64,000 bases of DNA. Source: Streptomyces glaucescens. Lineage in GTDB: Bacteria > Actinomycetota > Actinomycetes > Streptomycetales > Streptomycetaceae. The DNA lies in the NCBI RefSeq assembly GCF_000761215.1, contig NZ_CP009438.1, positions 6,304,501 through 6,368,500 on the forward strand. Reading direction: 5' to 3'. The notes under the pieces were generated by a model. That model made no database searches, was not told where the DNA came from, and saw only the letters and a list, made by a program, of their open reading frames with translations. Positions within the stretch are counted from its first letter, which is position 1. Each line of letters begins with the position of its first letter. This document shows, one piece after another, positions 58,598 to 64,000 of the stretch. The translations under genes were made by a program, and so were the position numbers.

Positions 58598-59302
58598 CCT
58601 GTGCCAGAGCCACCGTACGTCCCGGCCGAACGACCACGTCAGCAGGGCGAGGGCCAGCGCCACCACGGCCGTGCCGGCCGCGACGGGCAGCAGTCCGGTG
58701 GCGGCCACCAGCAGGAGCACGCCCTGGAGCGCGGCAACCGTCTTGCGGGCCGTGCTCGGCGGCAGGGGAGCGGTGAGCCAGGGCCACCGGCGGGCGGCGG
58801 CGACGAACGCGTAGCGCATGCCGCCGATCAGCAGCACCCAGGCCCCCAGCCGCGTCGAGACGTACACGCTGAGGACGAGGATCAGGAACGCGTCGACCTC
58901 CATGTCGAAGCGTGCTCCGAGCGGCGACGCCGTGCCGGTGCGCCGGGCGACCTTGCCGTCCACGCCGTCGAGGACCAGCGCCACCGTCGTCAGGCCGGCG
59001 AACAGGGCGGTGGGCGGGGCGCTGCGGAAGGAGTCGGCGACCAGGGCCGTCACCGCGCCGACCAGGACGGCCCGGCCGAGGGTGACCCGGTTGGCGGGCC
59101 CGAAGGAGCTGAGCCGGGAGCGGTGCACGGCGCGGGCGAGGACCGCCCAGCCCGCCGCGGTGCAGGCGAGGCCGGTCAGCCAGCCCGCCGGGCCCATCCC
59201 GGTCGTCGCGCCGAGCAGGGCCAGCAGCAGGAGCTGCGCACCCGCGCCGGCCGCGGGCTCCCGCTGGACGGGCCACGCACCGCGTGTGTTGTTCAGGGCC
59301 AC
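58427..59302 (-). CDS. CDP-alcohol phosphatidyltransferase-family membrane enzyme
   Basis: The 291-residue protein contains a complete CDP-alcohol phosphotransferase motif: LDGVDGKVARRTGTASPLG followed by ARFDMEVD, matching DGx2ARx8Gx3Dx3D. Several membrane helices surround it. These enzymes exchange CMP on a CDP-linked lipid or alcohol for a second alcohol such as inositol or glycerol phosphate. I chose GTG 59302, because GGAGGATG stands 8 nt upstream; the ATG-like start at 59365 is weaker. The C-terminal 55 residues are low complexity. It is divergent from the dehydrogenase/PTPS/glycosyltransferase run with about 110 bp between starts, so probably co-regulated and part of the same pathway. 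Substrates are unknown. Confidence 0.87.
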   Translation of the reverse strand: MALNNTRGAWPVQREPAAGAGAQLLLLALLGATTGMGPAGWLTGLACTAAGWAVLARAVHRSRLSSFGPANRVTLGRAVLVGAVTALVADSFRSAPPTALFAGLTTVALVLDGVDGKVARRTGTASPLGARFDMEVDAFLILVLSVYVSTRLGAWVLLIGGMRYAFVAAARRWPWLTAPLPPSTARKTVAALQGVLLLVAATGLLPVAAGTAVVALALALLTWSFGRDVRWLWHRSRTAPPPRTARPPRRLPTSPMPRMARMSWMAWATAGDGWADGTTSPRHPARRYPPS

Positions 59303-59410
59303 CGCACATCCTCCGGCCGTGTGACAGAGTCGATCGACGCCGCGTACTGTGCGCGGCCTGTGCACCGCTCGGTACGCGAACCACTCGCCGATCGTTCAGG
59401 AGGAGCGCCG

Positions 59411-60388
59411 ATGACACGCCCCGCACGTGCGTTCTGGCTCATCTCTCCAGGGTATGGAGAGATCCGTGAGGCCGAACTGCAAGATCCGGCCGAAGACGAG
59501 GTGCTGGTGCGGGCGTTGTGGTCGGGGGTGAGCCGGGGCACGGAGACGCTGGTGTTCCGCGGCGAGGTGCCGCGCAGCCAGTACGCGGCGATGCGGGCTC
59601 CGTTCCAGGAGGGCGACTTCCCGGGGCCGGTGAAGTACGGCTACCTGAGCGTCGGCGTCGTCGAGGAGGGCCCCGCGCACCTTGCCGGCCGTACCGTCTT
59701 CTGCCTCCACCCGCACCAGACGCGCTACGTCGTCCCCGCCTCGGCCGTCACCCCTGTACCGGACCACGTGCCGGCCGAACGGGCCGTGCTGGCGGGCACC
59801 GTGGAGACCGCGGTCAACGCGCTGTGGGACGCGGCGCCGCTGGTCGGTGACCGGATCGCGGTGGTCGGCGGCGGCATGGTGGGCTGCTCGGTGGCCGCGC
59901 TGCTGGCCCGGTTCCCCGGCGTGCGGGTCCAGTTGGTCGACACCGACCCGGCCCGTGAGGAGACCGCCAAGGCGCTCGGCGCCGGGTTCGCCGCGCCCGC
60001 CGACGCGCTCGGCGACTGCGACCTCGTCGTCCACGCCAGCACCACCGAGCAGGGCCTGGCCCGCGCCCTGGAACTCGTCGCCGACGAGGGCACGGTCCTC
60101 GAACTCAGCTGGTACGGCGACCGGAAGGTGAGTCTTCCGCTCGGCGAGGACTTCCACTCCCGGCGGCTGGTGCTGCGCAGCAGCCAGGTCGGCACCGTCG
60201 CCCCGGCGCGCCGCGCCCGCCGCTCCTACGGCGACCGGCTCGCCCTCGCCCTCGACCTGCTCGCCGACCCGGCGCTGGACGCGCTCGTCACGGGCGAGTG
60301 CGCCTTCGAGGAGCTGCCCGAGGTGCTGCCGCGGCTGGCCGACGGCAGCCTCCCGGCGCTGTGCCACCGGGTGCGGTACGGGAGATAA
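59411..60388 (+). CDS. Medium-chain (zinc-type) alcohol dehydrogenase homologue
   Basis: The 325-residue protein has the MDR fold: an N-terminal GroES-like part (LWSGVSRGTETLVFRGEVP) and a Rossmann domain with AVVGGGMVGCSVAALLARFP, then VDTDPAREETAKALGA. It lacks the GHE zinc motif and the structural Cys cluster visible in classical ADHs, as in the related bacteriochlorophyllide/SerF-like MDR subgroup, so zinc use is doubtful. AGGAG lies directly upstream of the ATG at 59411. It heads a run of genes (PTPS-like, GT4, methyltransferase, flippase) and probably oxidises or reduces the shared intermediate. The name zinc-binding is family habit, not shown here. Confidence 0.85.
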   Translation: MTRPARAFWLISPGYGEIREAELQDPAEDEVLVRALWSGVSRGTETLVFRGEVPRSQYAAMRAPFQEGDFPGPVKYGYLSVGVVEEGPAHLAGRTVFCLHPHQTRYVVPASAVTPVPDHVPAERAVLAGTVETAVNALWDAAPLVGDRIAVVGGGMVGCSVAALLARFPGVRVQLVDTDPAREETAKALGAGFAAPADALGDCDLVVHASTTEQGLARALELVADEGTVLELSWYGDRKVSLPLGEDFHSRRLVLRSSQVGTVAPARRARRSYGDRLALALDLLADPALDALVTGECAFEELPEVLPRLADGSLPALCHRVRYGR

Positions 60389-60461
60389 CCGCCGCTGAAC
60401 ACGGGAAGACCCTCACCCGTACTAGTCGGCATCGATGCACCGCACCTGGAGGGTCGTTCCC

Positions 60462-60860
60462 TTGTTCAGTGTCACCGTCCGCGATCACATCATGATCGCC
60501 CACAGCTTCCGCGGCGACGTCTTCGGCCCCGCGCAGCGCCTGCACGGAGCGACGTTCCTGGTGGACGCCACCTTCCGGCGGCCCGAGCTGGACGACGACA
60601 ACATCGTCGTCGACATCGGCCTGGCCACCCGGGAACTCGGGGCGGTGGTGGGCGAGTTGAACTACCGCAACCTGGACAACGAGCCCGACTTCGCCGGCGT
60701 GAACACCTCCACCGAGTTCCTGGCGAAGGTGATCGCCGACCGGCTCGCCGAGCGGGTGCACAAGGGTGCGCTCGGCGAGGGCGCCCGCGGCATCGCGGGC
60801 ATCACGGTCACCCTGCACGAGTCGCACGTCGCTTGGGCGAGTTACGAGCGTGACCTGTGA
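60462..60860 (+). CDS. 6-pyruvoyl-tetrahydropterin synthase-like protein
   Basis: The 132-residue product begins LFSVTVRDHIMIAHSF and contains LHGATFLVDATF, NLDNEPDFAGVNTSTEFLA and VTLHESHVAWASYE. These correspond to the PTPS/QueD T-fold with the AxH zinc motif, the HGHxY motif, and the catalytic Glu region (HES). The usual HGH reads HGA, so one zinc ligand is missing unless another His (for example in RDHIM) replaces it. I start at TTG 60462 because GGAGGG lies 8 nt before it; the ATG at 60435 has no ribosome site. PTPS/QueD convert dihydroneopterin triphosphate. Here it sits among glycolipid-type genes, so its substrate may differ. Confidence 0.88.
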   Translation: MFSVTVRDHIMIAHSFRGDVFGPAQRLHGATFLVDATFRRPELDDDNIVVDIGLATRELGAVVGELNYRNLDNEPDFAGVNTSTEFLAKVIADRLAERVHKGALGEGARGIAGITVTLHESHVAWASYERDL

Positions 60861-62104
60861 CCGACGCACTGACCGAACCGGCGCCGCGGGCCGCCGCCGA
60901 CACGCCGCCGCGCGCCGCCGACACCGAGCCGCGCGCCGCCGCCGACACCGCGCCGCGCCAGGTGCCCGTCCGGCCGGCCGCCCTCCCGGGCGCGGACACC
61001 CTCCGGATGTCCCTGCGCACCGTGCACTTCGTCCTGCCGGGCGGGGTCGACGACCCGGCCGCGCCGAGCGGCGGCAACGCCTACGACCGGCGGGTGTGTC
61101 TGGACCTGCCCGGCTTCGGCTGGCAGGTCCACCGGCTTCCGGTGGCCGGATCCTGGCCCCGCCCCGAGGCCGCGGCCCGCGCCGAACTGGCCCGGGCACT
61201 GGGTGAGTTGCCGGACGGCTCGGTGGTGATGCTGGACGGGCTCGTCGCCTGCGGCGTCCCCGAGGTGGTCGTCCCGGAGGCGGGGCGGCTGCGGCTCGCC
61301 GTGCTGGTGCACCTGCCGCTCGCCGACGAGACGGGTTTGCCGCCCGCGACGGCCGCCGAGCTGGACGCCCGGGAGCGGGCGGTGCTGCGGGCCGTGCCGG
61401 CGGTGATCGCCACCAGTGACTGGGCGGTCCGCCGGCTCGTCGCCCACCACGGGCTGGACCCCGAGCGGGTGCACGCCGCCGCGCCCGGTGCGGACATCGC
61501 GCCCCTCGCTTCCGGCACCGACGGTGTGTCACGGCTGCTGTGCGTCGCCGCGGTCACCCCGCGCAAGGGGCAGCACCGGCTGGTGGAGGCACTGGCATCG
61601 GTCACGGACCTGCCGTGGAGCTGTGTGTGCGTCGGCGGCCTGACGCAGGACCCGGAGTACGTCGCCCGGCTGCGGGCGCTCATCGACGGGCACGGCCTGA
61701 CGGGCCGTATCCACCTCGCGGGGCCGCAGTCCGGGGCCGCCCTCGACGCCAGTTACGCCGCCGCCGACCTCATGGTGCTGATGTCGTACGCCGAGACGTA
61801 CGGCATGGCGGTCACGGAGGCACTGGCGCGCGGCATCCCCGTGCTGGCCACGGACGTGGGCGGACTCCCCGAGGCGGTCGGCCGCGCCCCCGACGGCGGG
61901 GTGCCCGGCATCCTGGTCCCGCCGGAGGACCCGGCCGCGCTCGCCGCGGAGCTGCGCGGCTGGTTCGGCGAGGCGGACGTGCGACGCCGTCTCAAGGCCG
62001 CCGCGCGGCGCCGCCGGGCCGCGCTCGACGGCTGGGCCACCACCGCCCGGTCCCTGGCCGGCGTACTGAGCCGGCTCCCCGGCGAACCACGGAGGGCTGC
62101 ATGA
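60857..62104 (+). CDS. GT4-family glycosyltransferase
   Basis: The 415-residue enzyme has a GT-B fold: VHFVLPGGVDDPAAPSGGNAY in the acceptor domain, VTPRKGQHRLVEALA at the start of the donor domain, and SYAETYGMAVTEALARGIPV with ATDVGGLPEAV forming the nucleotide-sugar site (ExxxxxxxE). It is a retaining transferase, probably acting at the cytoplasmic face on a lipid or alcohol acceptor. The first 40 residues are a low-complexity RAAADTxPR repeat. The GTG at 60857 overlaps the PTPS-like stop (GTGA) and its end overlaps the methyltransferase start, so the genes are co-translated. Confidence 0.92.
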   Translation: MTDALTEPAPRAAADTPPRAADTEPRAAADTAPRQVPVRPAALPGADTLRMSLRTVHFVLPGGVDDPAAPSGGNAYDRRVCLDLPGFGWQVHRLPVAGSWPRPEAAARAELARALGELPDGSVVMLDGLVACGVPEVVVPEAGRLRLAVLVHLPLADETGLPPATAAELDARERAVLRAVPAVIATSDWAVRRLVAHHGLDPERVHAAAPGADIAPLASGTDGVSRLLCVAAVTPRKGQHRLVEALASVTDLPWSCVCVGGLTQDPEYVARLRALIDGHGLTGRIHLAGPQSGAALDASYAAADLMVLMSYAETYGMAVTEALARGIPVLATDVGGLPEAVGRAPDGGVPGILVPPEDPAALAAELRGWFGEADVRRRLKAAARRRRAALDGWATTARSLAGVLSRLPGEPRRAA

Positions 62105-63141
62105 ACGACACGGGTACGACGGCGCAGCGGGGCGGTGGCATCCCGGCGCAGCCGGAGGCGGGGGCGGCGACGCCCCCGGCACCCCGGGAGGCGGCGACCG
62201 TGACGGTCCCGGCCGCCGGGGTGATCCCCGGTGCGGGGCCCACCGAACGCCCCGGCGAGCGGCGCACCGTACGCCTGAGGGAGAGCGGCCAGGGCGGCGA
62301 GGCCGACGAGCCGCCGCGTTACGCGCCCCAGTGGCTGGAGCTGCGGGAGTCCGCCGACGCGGCGGCGCGGGCGGCGGAGCTGGTGGATCCGCTGCGGATC
62401 CGGCTGGCCAACCTGCCCCGGCGCGGCGGCGGACTCGTGGTGCACGACCTGGGCTGCGGCACCGGCTCGATGGGCCGCTGGCTCGCGCCGCGGCTGGACG
62501 GCGCCCAGCACTGGGTGCTGCACGACCGCGACCCCTACCTGCTGCACTTCGCCGCCGTGGCCTCCCCGCGCGCCGCGGCCGACGGCAGCCGGGTGACCGT
62601 CGAGACCCGGCGCGGCGACATCGCCCGGCTCACCCCGGACGCCCTCGCCGGCGCCTCCCTCGTCACGGCGTCGGCGCTGCTGGACGTCCTCACCGGCGCG
62701 GAGGTCGAGGCGCTCGCCGCCGCCTGCGCGGGGGCCGGATGCCCGGCCCTGCTGACGCTGTCCGTGGCCGGCCGGGTCGAACTCACCCCGCACGACCCGC
62801 TGGACGCGGAGATCACCGAGGCGTTCAACGCCCATCAGCGGCGCTCCGGGCTGCTCGGCCCGGACGCGGTCACCGCGGCGTGCGCGGCGTTCGCCGCGCG
62901 GGGGGCGACGGTGCGGGTGCGGCCGAGCCCCTGGCGGCTCGGGCCCGGTGACCCCGAGCTGACGGCGCAGTGGCTGCGCGGCTGGGTGGGCGCCGCCGTC
63001 GAACAGCGCCCTGGCCTGGCGGCGCGTGCCGGGAAGTACCTGGCGGCGCGGCTCGCGGCCTGCGCGGCGGGGGAGTTGCGGGTCACGGTCCACCACAGCG
63101 ACCTGCTGGCGCTGTGCCGCCCGGCCGGCGCGGCCTCGTGA
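62101..63141 (+). CDS. Class I SAM-dependent methyltransferase
   Basis: The 346-residue product has the SAM-binding motif VVHDLGCGTGSMGRWLAPRL (about residues 113-132), an acidic strand end HDRDPYLL, and the following ETRRGDI and LVTASALLDVLT segments, all in family order. The first 90 residues are a low-complexity Pro/Ala/Glu/Arg tail. A C-terminal helical region (QWLRGWVGAAVEQRPGLAARA) may bind the acceptor. The ATG overlaps the GT4 stop and the TGA overlaps the next GTG. It probably methylates the same glycosylated or lipid intermediate. The target atom is unknown. Confidence 0.9.
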   Translation: MNDTGTTAQRGGGIPAQPEAGAATPPAPREAATVTVPAAGVIPGAGPTERPGERRTVRLRESGQGGEADEPPRYAPQWLELRESADAAARAAELVDPLRIRLANLPRRGGGLVVHDLGCGTGSMGRWLAPRLDGAQHWVLHDRDPYLLHFAAVASPRAAADGSRVTVETRRGDIARLTPDALAGASLVTASALLDVLTGAEVEALAAACAGAGCPALLTLSVAGRVELTPHDPLDAEITEAFNAHQRRSGLLGPDAVTAACAAFAARGATVRVRPSPWRLGPGDPELTAQWLRGWVGAAVEQRPGLAARAGKYLAARLAACAAGELRVTVHHSDLLALCRPAGAAS

Positions 63142-64000
63142 GGACGTTCCGCGCGGTGCGAACCCGGCTCGGCGCGATCGCCGGCGTGACGCTCCTCGCC
63201 GTTCTCCTCTGGCGGCTGGGCACCGGCGTCTTCCTGGGCGGACTGCGGCGGATCGACGGGCCCGCGGTGCTCGCGGCGGCCGGGATCGGCCTGGTCACGA
63301 CGGCGTTCAGCGCCTGGCGCTGGCAGCTGGTGGCCCGCGCCCTCGGGATCCGGCTGCCGTACGGGCCGGCGCTCGCGGGCTACTACCGGGCGCTGTTCCT
63401 GAACGCGGCCCTGCCCGGCGGAGTCGTCGGCGATGTGCACCGGGCGGTGCGGCACGGCGGCGGCGCCGGGGATCTCGGCCGGGGGGTGCGGGCGGTGGTG
63501 CTCGAACGGGCCGCCGGGCAGGTGGTGCTGGCGGTGGCGGGCGCGGGCATCCTGCTGACCGTGCCGTCGCCGGTGCGGACGCAGGTCCGCCAGTTCGCCC
63601 CGCCGGTGGCGCTGGCCGTGCTGGGTGTGGCGGCGATCGCTCTCGCCCTGTGGCCGGACCGGGGCCCGCGGGCCCGTGGCCGGGTGCTGGGCGCGGAGGT
63701 GCGCGCGGCACTGCTGTCCCGCCGCTCCGGGCCCGGCGTCGTCGTCGCGTCCGTCGTGGTCCTGGCCGGGCATGTCGCGCTGTTCCTGCTGGCCGCGCGG
63801 GTGGTGGGCAGCGACGCCTCCGCGGTGGCGCTGCTTCCGCTGGCGGTGCTCGCCCTGCTCGCCATGAGCGTGCCGTTCAACGTCGGCGGCTGGGGGCCCC
63901 GGGAGGGCGCCACCGCGTGGGCGTTCGGGGCCGCCGGACTGGGTGCGGGCAACGGTCTCGCGGTCGCCGTCGTCTACGGTGTGCTGGGCTTCGCCGCGAG
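63138..64000 (+). CDS. Lysylphosphatidylglycerol synthase/flippase-type membrane protein (partial, 3' end outside window)
   Basis: A GTG at 63138 overlaps the methyltransferase stop and opens a frame to the window edge (287 codons). The protein is highly hydrophobic with about eight membrane helices and the family features WRWQLVARALGIRLPYGPAL, YRALFLNAALPGGVVGDVHR, VLERAAGQVVLAV and SVPFNVGGWGPREGATAWAF. These belong to the LPG_synthase_TM (MprF/AglD, DUF6044-like) membrane domain. In MprF this part flips lysyl-phosphatidylglycerol; without a synthase domain, relatives are thought to move or modify glycolipids. Its place at the end of the run suggests it translocates the product. Functional choice is inference. 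Confidence 0.88.
   Translation, partial: MRTFRAVRTRLGAIAGVTLLAVLLWRLGTGVFLGGLRRIDGPAVLAAAGIGLVTTAFSAWRWQLVARALGIRLPYGPALAGYYRALFLNAALPGGVVGDVHRAVRHGGGAGDLGRGVRAVVLERAAGQVVLAVAGAGILLTVPSPVRTQVRQFAPPVALAVLGVAAIALALWPDRGPRARGRVLGAEVRAALLSRRSGPGVVVASVVVLAGHVALFLLAARVVGSDASAVALLPLAVLALLAMSVPFNVGGWGPREGATAWAFGAAGLGAGNGLAVAVVYGVLGFAA

Overview
The window is chromosomal DNA from an actinomycete, almost certainly Streptomyces. It is very GC-rich, starts many genes with GTG (once TTG), has stop/start overlaps of the ATGA or GTGA type nearly everywhere, and carries typical Streptomyces families. I count about 47 credible protein genes, one tRNA, one cobalamin riboswitch and several strong hairpin terminators. 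I see no transposase, integrase, CRISPR array or rRNA. Most assignments come from motifs read in the translated sequence. No database search was possible.

Layout. 1-7090: an operon on the minus strand (mannitol-type dehydrogenase, HAD phosphatase, UbiA-like membrane protein running off the left edge), fdhD, a ketoacyl-ACP synthase III-like gene and an NmrA-type oxidoreductase. 7237-18824: a carbohydrate-uptake and oxidation locus made of a ROK regulator, a ribose-type ABC importer (ATPase, permease, lipoprotein), a Gfo/Idh/MocA oxidoreductase, a TIM-barrel isomerase and a 1240-residue secreted enzyme (sorbosone-dehydrogenase, PKD, CBM6-like, ThuA and DUF1080 domains). The same interrupted palindrome lies in front of the ROK gene and in front of the secreted enzyme. 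18886-27446: an eight-gene ebo-type cluster (inositol-phosphate-synthase-like, EboC, TIM barrel, EboA, EboB, EboE, EboF) ending in a Tat-exported TIM-barrel protein.

27705-32045: tRNA-Leu(GAG) with a perfect terminator, a small membrane-anchored protein, then an active Ser/Thr kinase translationally coupled to a pseudokinase with a WD40-like propeller. 32428-37789: an amidinotransferase and, behind an AT-rich promoter region, an operon of a 62-residue peptide, an unknown protein, two paralogous helical proteins and a cytoplasmic beta-lactamase-fold hydrolase. This is the best candidate here for an undescribed system. 37805-41093: a secreted chitin-binding serine protease and a PhoD-type phosphatase.

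41239-52650: metal uptake. A nik-type ABC importer operon stands behind a good match to the nickel regulator Nur box. An ABC exporter follows, then cbiMNQO on the other strand under a cobalamin riboswitch. 53161-57890: a secreted glycerophosphodiesterase, a nucleotidyltransferase, and an EF-G-like GTPase that has a short upstream ORF and an in-frame 18-bp repeat. 58427-64000: genes for what looks like a surface glycolipid or glycosylated alcohol (CDP-alcohol phosphotransferase, zinc-type dehydrogenase, PTPS-like protein, GT4, methyltransferase, flippase-like protein cut by the right edge).

A recurring feature is repeat-rich low-complexity tails or linkers in otherwise ordinary proteins: the EboC N-terminus, the NikD N-terminus, the CbiN C-terminus, the EF-G-like linker and the GT4 N-terminus.
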